From Cavia porcellus (Eukaryota; Chordata; Mammalia; Rodentia; Caviidae), in assembly GCF_034190915.1 (NCBI RefSeq), contig NW_026947485.1:30827519-30891518 (forward strand): a stretch of 64,000 bases of DNA, read 5' to 3'. A program made the translations under genes and the position numbers. The notes beneath the pieces were generated by a model. That model had not been told where the DNA came from. It saw nothing but the letters and a program-made list of their open reading frames with translations, and ran no database searches. Positions 1-10,970 of this stretch are shown here, in pieces; position 1 is the stretch's first letter, and the number at the start of each line of letters is the position of its first letter.

Positions 1-735
1 AATCATCCTAGAATGACCCCACATACTTGAGAGCTAAATTTGAAACTTTCCCCGTGAAAAGTCTTTTTGCTATGTGGATCCTGTATAAAGGTTATCTAAC
101 AACACCTCTGGGAGGCAGCAAGCAATTTCGGAGAACAGCTGGAGGATTCTCACCAACTGTATACATAATAATACTGATCTCACATTTTAAGAAGAAACAT
201 TACCAATGGACCCTCTCTCCTCCACTCATTCCCCATTTCTCTTTTATCCACACAGCTGACAAATGAATACAAGTCAGCAGTGTGGAACCTTCTTTTAGAG
301 CAATCTGGTTCCAGACAGGAAATGTAGACCCCGTTTTCTCTCATATTTTACTCTAGGAATGTGAATTAAAAGCAGTTCAAGTGGAAGATGAGGGACAGGG
401 GGAGAAGAAAAAAAACAGAAAACAGTTCCAAAATCCATCATTTGCATCACACTGGCTGTGATAGAAGCAGGACAAAAATAAAGCCTATCGTTCTCACCTC
501 TAAAACTAGGAGCAAATGGGGGCTTCCCTGCTTCACAGTTTAACCCAGTTCTTAATCACACAAGGCACTGCTGCTCTCCTGGTACTTAATAATTTACTAA
601 TGGGAGTTGGGAGCAGTTCCTGGCAGGCAGTATTATGAAACAGTCTTCAAGATAATAAGTGAAAAAAGAGAGCAATGCTCCGTTTGCAAAATTCAGAGCC
701 TGGCATGCAGGCCATGGGGTTCTCAGTTCAAGTTA
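1..735. other. Unannotated AT-rich noncoding stretch
   Basis: Nothing recognisable was found here. Open frames are short and lack family motifs, and no clear repeat boundary is visible. Confidence 0.5.
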
Positions 736-870
736 ATTATCACCAGTAAATATTTATTTATTCACTTGATGAATATTTATCTAATGACTCCTTTGAGCAG
801 CATGCGGTCTAGGTGTCACAGTGACACAGATGGCATGAAACAGTTCCTTATAAGCGAGTAGGCAGAGATA
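736..870 (-). repeat. L2-like LINE fragment
   Basis: The stretch with repeated ATATTTATT-type words, followed by a block resembling the antisense 3' end of L2, fits an old L2 fragment. Divergence is high, so the boundaries are approximate and the call rests on remembered consensus shape. Confidence 0.4.
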
Positions 871-2466
871 TTTTATACAACTCATTAAGAAGCACAGTAA
901 AGCTTACTGCTACAGTACAAAATGTATATGAGAAAAAGCATCCTGAGCACATGGTAGGAAGAAATGACTTCTGGGGCGTGGAGGAAAGATTTAGGGTGCG
1001 GAATAGAAACTACTGGGTAGAACTTCACCCAGTGAAGCCTGCAGGGAGGGGACAACCAGGGCTGAGTGTACAAAGTGAGCCATGAAAGGGACAACTTCCC
1101 CCCACTGGTGCCTGTACCGTCCTAAAGACATCAGAGCTTAGTATTCACGTGTTACACACTGAGTGAGACCTAACAGTGGTGTAACTTAACAGCTAAAGGA
1201 AAGGAACAAACATTTTAAAATTTTAAAATTTTCCTCCGCTGTGCCACCTGCACTCTGACTGATCCTATCAGAAGTAGCATGCCATTCAATCGCTGGAAAA
1301 AATTAGATTCATTCTTTTTTCTTTTTTACCCTGAGTCAACGCATCTGCTTCTCTATCAGATGAAGCTCTGACTTTAGAACTGGTGCTGCCCTAGGCTCCC
1401 TTGAGCAACCTCCCACAGAGTGCACAGTTGTTCCACTTTTCAGGGCTCAGGCTGCCTGTGGGCTCTGCCCAGCTAGGCTGGTAGGGCTCCCTGATTCTAG
1501 ATCTAAATGCAGATATGGTCGTAGGCAGTTGGGACATGCTTCCCATCCCAGTAAGCACAGTCTCCGTAGGCCTTCCCTGGAGGCCTACCAAGCTTTGGGC
1601 ACCCTCACTTTTGGCAAGACAGTACCTCTGAACTGCTTGATTCCTGGAAAACAACCAGTAGGGTTAGGCTAGATATCTGTATATACATGACTTTGCTTCT
1701 TGATTTAATGGGAAAGGGGAAATTCCTCACTTGTAGGAAGGCAAGTATAATCCAGACATTGTAACCTATTCAGCGAAACAGCAGGGGTTTGCTTTATGCA
1801 CATAGCATTTTATGACCTATAAAGAATTTTCCAAAGCAGGATCTAATGTGATTCTTGTTAGAGGTTTTATCATTATCAAGCACTATAAGGATGCAATTAA
1901 ATACTTTATGTGAAGCATTTATCACTGTAAATGCTTGAGAATTGCTAGCTTTTTCTGGAAAGAAAAAAGTAGTTCAGAAAATTGGGAATGTTTGATACTG
2001 ATTCTAAATACAGAAAAAAATATGTTCCTGTATTTAGGTCATCCTTATGGAACTGATCAGTAATTAAGGCTGATTTAATGTAAATCTTATAGCCTTTTTC
2101 AAACTGGATGAGGTGTTGACTAATAAATTTTTGATAACACCTAAATAACAGATTAATCAATAAGAAATAATTGGATAGAGAGATAAAGAAATGACGTTAA
2201 AATGATGGGTGGTTTTGTTTGGCTCTATTGTAATGAGTCCCTGGCACCACATTAGGTAAATCCCAAATTATTGGCCTCCTGGTATCACTTCTAAGATGAT
2301 TTCAGTGAACTTCGGACTTAGATCCCTAGGCAGCCTGCAGTTTAGACCAAGTCCTTAGACTAAGTTTCCTTAGATTATTATATGATTTATATAATAAATA
2401 AGACTTCCATCAAACAAATATTTGAAACCATCAATCACTAGAAAAAATTAAATATAAATAGCTATA
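871..2466. other. Unannotated noncoding stretch
   Basis: AT-rich single-copy-looking DNA. No gene, RNA or clear repeat is recognised. A short palindromic A/T run (repeated TTTTAAAA words near 1214-1231) is low-complexity. Confidence 0.5.
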
Positions 2467-2467
2467 A

Positions 2468-2655
2468 CCAGACACGGTGGTCTGTGCCTATAATCCCAGA
2501 AATCTGGGGGGCTGAGGCAAGAGGATTGTACATTTGGATGAAGCCAGGGCAATGTAGCAACTTAGTGAGACTCAGTTTCAAAATAAAAATTAGAATGGCA
2601 TGGGGTTTAATTCAGTGCAAAGATTCTAGTTTAACCCCTAATTCAGCCCCCTTTC
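2468..2655 (+). repeat. B1-dID-type dimeric SINE, diverged
   Basis: The 7SL-derived half begins near CCAGACACGGTGGTCTGTG and continues through the GCCTATAATCCCAG and GGCTGAGGCAAGAGGATTG blocks typical of B1. It is followed by an ID-like half with TTTAATTCAGTG and a TAACCCCTAATTC block. This B1 plus ID arrangement is known from squirrels and dormice. Divergence indicates an old copy. Confidence 0.75.
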
Positions 2656-3687
2656 CTAGATTAATAACTGAATGGAGGTGCCTGACTTATTTTTTGTTAT
2701 CAAGGTACAGAAAGAAATAGAAAGAATCTAAGCTTTAGAAATTGAAAGAAATATTAATTCCAGAGTTGAGGTCTTGTGCTGTGGAGACATCCGATGAAAA
2801 AACTGATTTGTAAGGAATTCCTTTTATTTCTCCCATGACTAAATTCACTTGGAAGCAGTGGTACAGATTGACAGAAATTCTGTAACAAGCCTATCCAGAC
2901 AGCCACTTTTCTACCCAGATCGCCATAGAAATGCTGTCATCAAAGAAAGAATGAAATGGAAAATGGGACACACTCACTGGTCCACTTAATACTGAAGGAT
3001 GAAGGGATGCTTTGTTGGCATTAACATGTCACAAAACTAACGAAAAGTCCGTGAAATTGATTTTACCTAAGTATCAGCCCCAAATTTGGAATTGAATGCT
3101 AATCCAAAAAGTTATGTTAAATCACTACTTCCAAAATAATTTCAGTATGACACGGACATTTCTACTTGCCTAATATGGCAGTATCTTTCAAGGGCCATCA
3201 GAACGGAGTGGCTTTAGAATTGCACAGAGAGACTAAGACAGTCCCTAGAGATATCCAACTTAGAATCAGTCACAGGGTTCAGCCCAGTCTTGGCTGTCCT
3301 TTTGCATCCAAGAGTCACAGGGAATTCCATGTCTCATAAAATAATGTTTGTCAGGTGGTTTATAAAAAAAAATCAGTGGCATGCAGGGTTGCTAAAAATG
3401 TTGACAGCCAGAAAGTTTGGATTATGATAGTTATGAACAAGGGAAAGTATTTACAGTATTCATTTTGCCTCAGAATAGATTTTGAACACTATACAACCAC
3501 AATGGAATGTATCCATTCATTTCTAAATGAGCTGTCTCCTGCCCTCATGTTTAGGTTATAGCTATTTCTGGGTGTTCATGTGACAAAACTTTCACAGATT
3601 AAATTCAGTTACGTCACCTTCTGAACAAAGTGGCCACGTGCACTGTGGTTTTCTCCTGCTTATGTTATGTTGCTTTGTTTTACACAG
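2656..3687. other. Unannotated noncoding stretch
   Basis: AT-rich DNA with no recognised gene or repeat. Confidence 0.5.
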
Positions 3688-3933
3688 CCTGTACCACTAG
3701 TCTCCAGAGCAAGGTCAGTAGATTGAGTTCAACCCCATTTGTTTAAAAGAGTGATAAATTCATGCCAGCCCATGATCTCACCCCCAAGTAGCAGAACGTA
3801 TCTGTGGTACGCTGTGAAGTCAACCTTCCGGATGGAAGGTGTCCTGGGGGCCCTTGAAACCACACCCGAAAGGCACAATGGTGGCATCATAGCAACTGCA
3901 ACCTCACGTAGGAAGGCCAGGATGTCTCCAGAG
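3688..3933 (+). other. Weak exon-like segment (candidate only)
   Basis: A pyrimidine-rich run ending TACACAG (AG at 3686-3687) could be a splice acceptor, and GAG|GTGAGA at 3931-3939 could be a splice donor, giving a 246-bp interval. Its 3' part carries five CpGs between about 3797 and 3908, against a CpG-poor background. The best frame from an ATG at 3739 has an in-frame TGA upstream at 3724, so a coding internal exon is not supported across the whole interval. It may be a noncoding exon, a first exon, an old repeat or chance. I recognise no protein. Confidence 0.15.
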
Positions 3934-4344
3934 GTGAGAAAAATTAAAATGGCTGCTTTGCTTTTTTAATTATAGAAGAGCCTATAACCTAAATAACATT
4001 GTTAGCAGAACTGACTCACTGTGACACTCAGTGGAATTTCTTATCACTTGTGGCTTATTTGTTGGTGAATGGGTAGTAGGAAGTGGCAGGCAGATTCCAA
4101 CTGGACAAAGACCAAAAGAGACCATTATTACTGTGGAGGAGGTGATCAGTGATTAACAGTGTGATATGAGCCGTATTTCTTGTCATGCAACTCTGTGCAA
4201 TGTGCTGTATTTGAGATCTGTGCACAGACAGTGTGACCGCCCAGCAGTTGGCGTGTTTGCCTATGATCAAATTCATGCTGAGCAGGGTAGCGGCGTAGTC
4301 AACGTGACAATGTGAAATTTACACACAGACACGCATTCGCATAT

Positions 4345-4368
4345 TCTCTGTCTCTGTCTGTCTGTCTG

Positions 4369-4401
<33 letters not shown>
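4345..4401. repeat. (TCTG)n / (AC)n microsatellite
   Basis: TCTG/TCTC units run directly into twelve AC dinucleotides. Confidence 0.95.
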
Positions 4402-4624
4402 TTTCCTTCAGTCTTGCATTGCTTTAAAGATATTCACTGCATCTGTTACGTAGAAGGGGAAAGAAAATTCACCAACCTGTAGCCACTGGAGTTGCCCTGT
4501 AAGGCAGTTATTTGCAAGACTTTAAGGACATGACCTAAGAGTAAATCTAAAAAATGTAGACAAAGTGTAGAAGAAAATGCCATCCATAACTGCCAGGGGG
4601 AACAGAATAGAACCTAGAACGTAT
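4402..4624. other. Unannotated noncoding stretch
   Basis: No recognised feature. Confidence 0.5.
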
Positions 4625-4770
4625 CTTCCTTAATATTTTATTAGGTATCCTGAGCGCTTTCTATGTATCTATCTTATTCAGTCCTCATTTCCACCTCTTG
4701 AGGTAGGTACTATATTTGTTTCCATTTCACAGATGAAGAAACTGAGGCTCACAGATGTTCAGTTATGGTT
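4625..4770 (-). repeat. MIR SINE
   Basis: The + strand carries the MIR core in antisense: a GAGCGCTTTCTATGT block, TTGAGGTAGGTACTAT, and CATTTCACAGATGAAGAAAC followed by TGAGGCTCA. These match the established MIR consensus, an ancient pan-mammalian tRNA-derived SINE. Confidence 0.85.
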
Positions 4771-6659
4771 GTACAATACCATTTTACATCACTGTGCAAT
4801 GCAAATCAGAATACTCCCACCTACTACTTTGTGTGGAATGATAGCATGATACTATGTATCAAATACAGTGTCTGCTCTTACACATATAAATATGGGCATA
4901 TCTGTAATATGTTGCAAGAATTCACATGTAGTATACACCTGTGTACTCTAACACCAGTTTTCTGGTTATGAAATGTTTGGATCTTGTGATAGCTTTTAGC
5001 TATAGTCTAATATTTTTAACTAGTCACAATAAAGAGTCTCCGTATTTCAGAAAGCTTTGAAGATCAAACTCTGCACAATGTGAAGTGCCACGTCTCTGTT
5101 TGTGAGGGTTAAATGGTTGTCTCAGGCCAGTGTTTAGTTCACTTTCTATAAATGGCTCTTACTCCTTGATCTGACTCACTGTATGTATTACAGCAAAGTC
5201 ACTTACAGATCAATTTATTTTTAGAATCTTAAAGAAACAGATTCTACAGGGAGGGTTTGTTTCTGACCACAGACTAACGCGAGTGAAAACATATCTCGGC
5301 AAGGAACTTTTGTTTCCATTTGATTGCACTGCCCGTAGCACTGTGTTAGTCTTTGTATGTGCTGTTTGACCGTTTCAAATTATTTACTAACAGGATGGCA
5401 GAATTCGGTGCCAGCAGCTCACACAGTTGAGCAGGTTTGTGATGTGCAAGGAAAGAACTTTTATGATTTTGCATAAAATAATACATCAGAAAAGTATGAA
5501 GAATGCTAATAGTCAAAGGGAGAAGAAGGTTTATGTATTTGCAATTTACCTTGTAACTTTGCTACGCAAATTTTTCTCTGCCATCAAAACCCAAAACTAT
5601 GATAGTAATAACGAGAATGCTGGTGATGATGCTGACCACAGTGACCATTAGTAAAAGGCTGGGCATTCATCCATTAAATGAATATAAGATGCTGCCCTCT
5701 GCAGGTGTTTCATACAGGTAGTTTTAAATTCGTAAACCAATGCATAAATGAAAATTAAGAATTGAGGTCAGTATGTAAACAAGTGCTTTCTATTCTTTAA
5801 GTATAATTTGTGCAAATTCTAAAGCCAAAGAAGCAGTTAGCATTTTAATAACTCTTTTTAATTTTGTGTTCAAGTTTTTGAGTGAGTATATTTGAGGACA
5901 ATGTCAGAAGCAGACAAAAAAATGGGAAATTTTTAAACTAGATTTCTGTGTATACTTGAGAAAACTAGTTGTTATTTGTTTAGCTAAGCTTATGTCTTGA
6001 AAACATATTAAATGAATAGTTAGTTTATAATAATTGATTTGAAAATATTAACTTTGTTTACAGTTCAAAATGGCTAAATTTCATGTTACATTTAATCAAC
6101 ATTTTTAGATATTACAGCAGTAGGGTTTGTATAGAAGGAGAATCTGTCTCTTTCTGTGATGCTTTGCCAGTCTTGCACCCTAGTCAATGCTCTTGTTTCA
6201 GTGTACAAGTTGAGCATTTTTCTCAGTACACTCTTGCTATTTTTGGTTGCGATACAAACCAACCTAGGAAAAACCACTGGACAGAGCCCAAAGAAGTGAT
6301 TTCTTTTATGTACCTTTCACTTCCAGTTTGTTTCAAGTTAGTTTGGTCACCGCATTGAACTTCTACTAGTTGTATTTGTCTCCTATAGAAATAAGGGTGA
6401 GTCCTGATGGACTGAGAGCCCTGCTCCTAGCTTTCTTGGTTTTTGTGATATGGGTCCATAAGTGCCTGGAACACAAACTGTAAAGCTGGGCATACCCAGC
6501 TCCTTCTGTGTACCCTCTGGAGGGCAACGGAGCCTTAAATAGTATCTCAAAGCCTGACTTTCCTATCAGACAAACAGTACCATAGTTCTTATAGGATTGT
6601 TGTAAGGATTTCAGAATCCAGTGTAAGACAAAGGATTCTGTAAGTACCACTTTGTTGAA
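4771..6659. other. Unannotated noncoding stretch
   Basis: Long AT-rich segment. The open frames (for example 6083-6358 and the antisense frame opposite it) overlap each other and show no domain motif, so they are not supported as genes. Around 6555-6640 there is a faint MIR-like string that I do not annotate. Confidence 0.45.
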
Positions 6660-6785
6660 TTCCCATGATTACATCATAAAGTTAGAGACTATCATTAGGC
6701 CCATTTTACAGTTGAGGAAATGAGGCTTGGAAGGTTTGCATGGAGTTGGATTCAAGCCAGGATTAGGCCGTGGTTTGGCCATGGT
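6660..6785 (-). repeat. MIR SINE fragment
   Basis: CCCATTTTACAGTTGAGGAA followed by ATGAGGCTTGG, and a later GGATTCAAGCCAGG block, match antisense MIR. Confidence 0.75.
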
Positions 6786-6855
6786 GCCATTCAACCAGGT
6801 TCCTCTGTCCGCTTTCCCCGCACGTGTGGATGTGACAGTGAAAAGAATGCCCCTT

Positions 6856-6968
6856 GGGGCTGGGGATTTAGCTCAGCGGCATAAGCGCCTGCCTTGCAAG
6901 CAGGCAGTCGTGAGTTCGATCCCTGGTACCAATAAAAAGGAAAAAGACAAAAAAAAAAAAAAAAAAAA
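6856..6968 (+). mobile_element. Young ID SINE with target-site duplication
   Basis: A tRNA-derived SINE starting GGGGCTGGGGATTTAGCTC, with an A-box-like TAGCTCAGCGG and a B-box-like GAGTTCGATCC. It carries the subfamily words GCATAAGCGCCTGCC and GCAAGCAGGCAGTCG, a GGTACC end, and a tail AATAAAAAGGAAAAAGAC before poly(A). It is flanked by a perfect 16-bp direct repeat GAAAAGAATGCCCCTT at 6840-6855 and 6969-6984. The intact duplication and long A tail indicate recent L1-mediated insertion. An open reading frame runs through it on each strand, but neither is a gene. Confidence 0.97.
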
Positions 6969-6984
6969 GAAAAGAATGCCCCTT

Positions 6985-8029
6985 CCTCTATCATCCCCAT
7001 TGCTTGCCAGACCTTGGGACATCCAGAACAAGCTATCCAGAAGGCAAGAGAGTGAATATCTTTTATCAAAGCACGGTAGGCTTGGAAGGAACTGGAAAAT
7101 AAAGTCTCTCTACCCGGTGGCTCTCCAAGTTGACTTATATAGTCAAAATGAAGGGGATCCTTGTTAGTGGCTGGAGTTAAAATCCCAAAGTGCAGTCAGC
7201 CAAAACCCCATCCAGATGTGAGTGTGTGGTCACTGGTTATGTATTTCTGTTTGCTGAATTCCATACAGCCAAGGCAATAGCCTTGCCTCGTTGAAGATCC
7301 ACAAGGGAAAAAAGTTATGTGCGCTAGTATGAAAAAACATGCAAGCGAAGTTCTGCCTCATTGTCAGGAATGTGTGATGCAGCCGAGTTTATTCCATGGC
7401 CTCCTTCCATGAAAGTGTGCCATCGTCCCGGGGGGCTGGGGAATCAGCACAGGTCTTCTTTACTGACCACTCATTTTATTAAAGTGACGTGGTATCCCAG
7501 CAAGCAATCTATTTCAATGAGAACAATTTAGTGAAATTACAAAAGATCATGCACTTTTGGTGAAATAACCACCGTTGGAGTTTTTTGGCTCTTGTGAAAC
7601 CAAAGAAGTCCTACCTTGTTATAAGTAGCATACGCTTCTTTTCTTCATTTAATGTCCCTAAGTCCGTTAGGAAAAGTTTGGATAAAGATACCCTAACTTG
7701 TTTTTGTCTGTCTTCTTTAGAGTAAGATCTTCTTATAAGTTCATTCTTTTGAGAGGTAGCTTGTTTTATATTTAACACTTTTAAGTTAACCACTTTTAAA
7801 TACTGTAATTCATTATTTTTCTTATATTATTGTCACAAATCCCTTAGAAAAGTCATTCTTTTTTCTTCAAAATACTACTTCCCGTTAAATATTCTATCAA
7901 CTTTAACATTCTTGTGATTTTAGCTCTACATCATTTATTATATGATATTTAGAATGCTTGAATGTTTGAAGTATAAAAGAGTTCACAATCCAGATAAACA
8001 TTTCCTGTTAGACTCTTTAGAGGTCAGCA
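6985..8029. other. Unannotated noncoding stretch
   Basis: AT-rich DNA. No recognised gene or repeat. Confidence 0.5.
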
Positions 8030-8237
8030 CGGGCTAATACCTGTTGCTTGCTATATGCCCAGCACTGCTCCAAGTTTTGTGTGTCATCCAATCAGTTCTC
8101 ATAAGGGTCATAAGAGGTGCGTTACTATTACTACCCTCATTTTAACAAACAGGAAAATCAATGCATGAGAAATTAAATAACCTGTTGTAATGAGGCAGTT
8201 GTTAACTGCTGTTTTGGGGATTCGTACCCAGGAGATT
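8030..8237 (-). repeat. MIR SINE
   Basis: Antisense MIR blocks are seen: ATATGCCCAGCACTGCTCCA, a CTCATTTTAACAAACAGGAA block, and GGGATTCGTACCCAGG near 8218-8233, which corresponds to the tRNA-derived B-box end. An ID SINE abuts its right end. Confidence 0.75.
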
Positions 8238-8320
8238 GCACCAGCAATGTAGCTCGGCGGCAGAGCACTTGCCTGACATGGGGGAGGACCTGGGTTCAAT
8301 CCACCCCCCAAAAAAAATCC
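8238..8320 (+). repeat. ID SINE, older subfamily
   Basis: ATGTAGCTCGGCGGCAGAGC (A-box region), CTTGCCTGACATG, and GACCTGGGTTCAATCC (B-box) followed by a C-rich then A-rich tail. The GGCAGAGCACTTGCC wording differs from the young CATAAGCGCCTGCC subfamily in this window. Confidence 0.85.
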
Positions 8321-9148
8321 ACAGAAATTTTGTTTTTTAAAAAAGGCAAGTCCAGAATTCTGTCACCAGCCTCTGATCTCTTAAGTCTCTCCCTTATGTC
8401 AATACTTTAAAACACTGGGTGATGGAATGGAATGCACCTTGTTGCTTTTAAAGAGAGTTGAATTTTTTAAATGAGCAGCAGGAGATGGCCATCTTTGGCC
8501 CTGAGAGCAGAAAGAACTTATTCAAGGCGGGGCCTAAGAGTGAGCTTTCTCCTACTCTATGGAAAAGCCTGTGGAACAATGGCAAAGTAGGTCTTACGCC
8601 CCCTGGTGTTCATCATGGGAGCCTATTGGGGGCCTTTAATCAGATTTGGGGAAAGAAGCCCTGGGAAGGCTTCATTTCCTTTCTGTTCTAATCTTGAGAA
8701 ATGAAAAGCAGCCGGAATGTGATACAGAAGTTTCTTTCCTCATCTGGTTTTGCTCTCATGGTTTGCAATAACTTAGAAACAATTCAGCATCCAGTTGCAA
8801 TCTTTGACGGTCAAAGTTATTAAAATTTCTAACTTCCTAAAATTTCTCCTGTCCCCCACCCCTATCCGTTCTGCCACGCCCCTGGCCTTCTGCCAGGGCA
8901 TCTGGTTTTCTATAATTAATGTAGTGGTTTGTATAATCTGTCTTTCTCTGTCTTCTGCTTAGGCTGCTGGTCATTTGTTCTAAAACATGCATCACAATTG
9001 ATTTGTTATTATCAGCTTTGTTATTATTGGAGTTTCTGAGCACCAACATTTGATGGAAAAAATCTAAGTTCACCTTGATTCTTCAAAGCCATTTGAATTT
9101 CGACTCTTTTTTGTTTTTTAGATAAAATGGACTCTTACATTGAAGGGG
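8321..9148. other. Unannotated noncoding stretch
   Basis: No recognised feature. Open frames at 8458-8691 (+) and 8837-9073 (-) have no recognisable motif. Confidence 0.45.
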
Positions 9149-9149
9149 G

Positions 9150-9292
9150 GCTCAGCCCTGGCTACCTGTTGCTGTCACTCGAGGATCTTGAAATCCATCC
9201 TCATAGGGTTTGAATCATGACTTCTGGGGTGGAGCCCAGGCATTGGTAATATTTGTACATGAGGTCATGGTTGAGAAACTCTGGGCTAAATT
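9150..9292. repeat. Probable hAT-Charlie-type DNA transposon relic
   Basis: The block TGGGGTGGAGCCCAGGCATT followed near 9270-9285 by GGTTGAGAAACTCTGGG resembles the inner and terminal parts of MER20/MER5-like hAT fossils. The family name is from memory and uncertain. Confidence 0.45.
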
Positions 9293-10520
9293 AATCTTTT
9301 GGCTTAAATTCTAATACCAAAACCCTGAAAAGTCTTAGCTCAGAAATATGCAAAATTCATTTAAATGACCAGCTCTGATTCCCATGACCTGTTTCTTAAA
9401 ATGTGGAAAGGGATTTTTGCCGTATAGTTATAGTCATTCACAGAGTAAAAGGAAAGGATGAAGTTGTATGGTTTTCCTCTGGCCAAGGCCTGTTATGGCT
9501 AAGAAGTTTCACCTCATCTTCAGTTTGAGACAAACCAGAGCAACGAGTAGAAATCATTTCCATGAGAGTGCATGGCACGTACTGAGTGTTCAAGAAACCA
9601 AAGATTCACACGTGGCTTAGGACAAAGGGGGACTGTTTTTGTGTGTGAGTTTGGAGATGATGTGGGTTTCTCATCTATAGGGTAAAAAAAAATCATGCCT
9701 GCCTTGCAGAACTGTTCACAATTTACATGATACAGTTTATGGGAAAACTCCTAATCCACCTACTGCCATGTGGCAGTGACTTCTCTTTTCCAGTGATCTG
9801 GAAACTCCTCCCCGTGCAGTTAAGGGAATTTCCCTCATTCTATTGGGCAGCTCCTCCTGGAACTGTAACGATGGTTCGCCAGAGCAGCAGTCTCCCAAGG
9901 ATGTCAGCAAAGAGTGCCTTTCATAGGCCTCATCTGCAAGCCCTGAGAGACAGATGGTGTTTGGGGGTTTTAGTGGTCTGCACTAGGGTAAGACTGCACA
10001 GGTTTCCTGAACGTATCTCTGTTTATTTACTGAAACTTATCACCGCTGTGGCCACCACAGCAATCAGCTATGCCTGTTTATTGTCCCTCTCCTGTCTGGT
10101 CACTTCCCCCAGAAGGCTTAGTATCTGTCAATCTCCTTTGCCCTCAAGACCTTGAAAAAGATATTTTAGCACCCAAGGAAAATAAATAGAATCCTCCCAA
10201 GCCAAGGAAATGCGGCACTGGAAATGTGCATTCCGAAAGAGAAGAGGAGGAGGGGATGACTCTAGAGAGAATCAGCAGTTTCTATGTGGACACACTTTTC
10301 GATGTGTGGCTCCAGGTCTGGGGCAGGGAAAGTGTGAACTCAAAGAATACCAGGTCCTACTGGAGGATGTTATGGAGATCACAGGACACAGTGATCAAAG
10401 GGTGGCCTCATAGGATCGAACAGTAGCACTCGAGAAATGGGAGACTACATGCTATGTGAGGTTGCCTGTATTATAATGTTTCTCTGATTTCTTTTCACAG
10501 ATCCTTTTTGTCCTGTCCTT
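9293..10520. other. Unannotated noncoding stretch
   Basis: No gene or repeat is recognised. The 142-aa open frame at 9727-10155 has no domain, signal peptide or homolog that I recognise, and no exon-type boundaries are apparent, so it is not called. Confidence 0.45.
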
Positions 10521-10524
10521 TGCT

Positions 10525-10655
10525 GTGTTCAGTCATTCAGTATCCAATGGCTCAGTACCTACCTCTGCGCCAGGCTAATAGTTGAGCAGCAGGAAGAATA
10601 GCCCTGATACAGCAAGAGCACAGTTTAGTGTGGGGAAGATCATTAAATGAACCTG
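10525..10655 (-). repeat. L2-like LINE fragment
   Basis: CTCAGTACCTACCTCTGCGC then a CAGGCTAATAGTTGAGCAGC block and a CTGATACAGCAAGAGCACAG stretch resemble antisense L2 3' end. Confidence 0.5.
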
Positions 10656-10819
10656 GCGTATCCATAGATTCAGCTGCATTAAGAACAAACAAATTAGTTT
10701 GTGGGGAAAAAAAATTCTTAAGCTAGCATTCACTGCTTCCTCTCTCTATGTTTTCTACTTGACTTAAAGAAGTAGTTAAAAATCTCAAAATTTAAATCAA
10801 TTTGTCTTTTCAAACAGCA

Positions 10820-10970
10820 AGTTTACCACTTATAACCTGTGTGATCCTGGCCCAAATGCTGCCTCAGTTTATTTGTTTGAAAATTGATGTAATATAATTA
10901 TCCATAGACTGTTTGGGGATTAAATGAGATATTATAGGCAAATAGGCTTCACGCCATAGCAAGAATTCTA
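10820..10970 (+). repeat. MIR SINE
   Basis: CTTATAACCTGTGTGATCCT, CTGCCTCAGTTTATTTG and TTTGGGGATTAAATGAG are sense-strand MIR blocks in the expected order. Confidence 0.8.

Noticed and set aside
6870..6935. tRNA-like A-box and B-box (possible tRNA gene)
   Set aside because: They belong to the ID SINE body. The cloverleaf is not preserved, and the copy has a SINE tail and target-site duplications.
6727..7167. A 146-aa open frame
   Set aside because: It runs through a MIR fragment, a complete ID SINE and its poly(A) tail (giving a poly-lysine run), so it is not a gene.
9727..10155. A 142-aa open frame with no repeat overlap
   Set aside because: No domain, signal, homolog or splice context is recognised, and a frame of this length is not rare in 64 kb.
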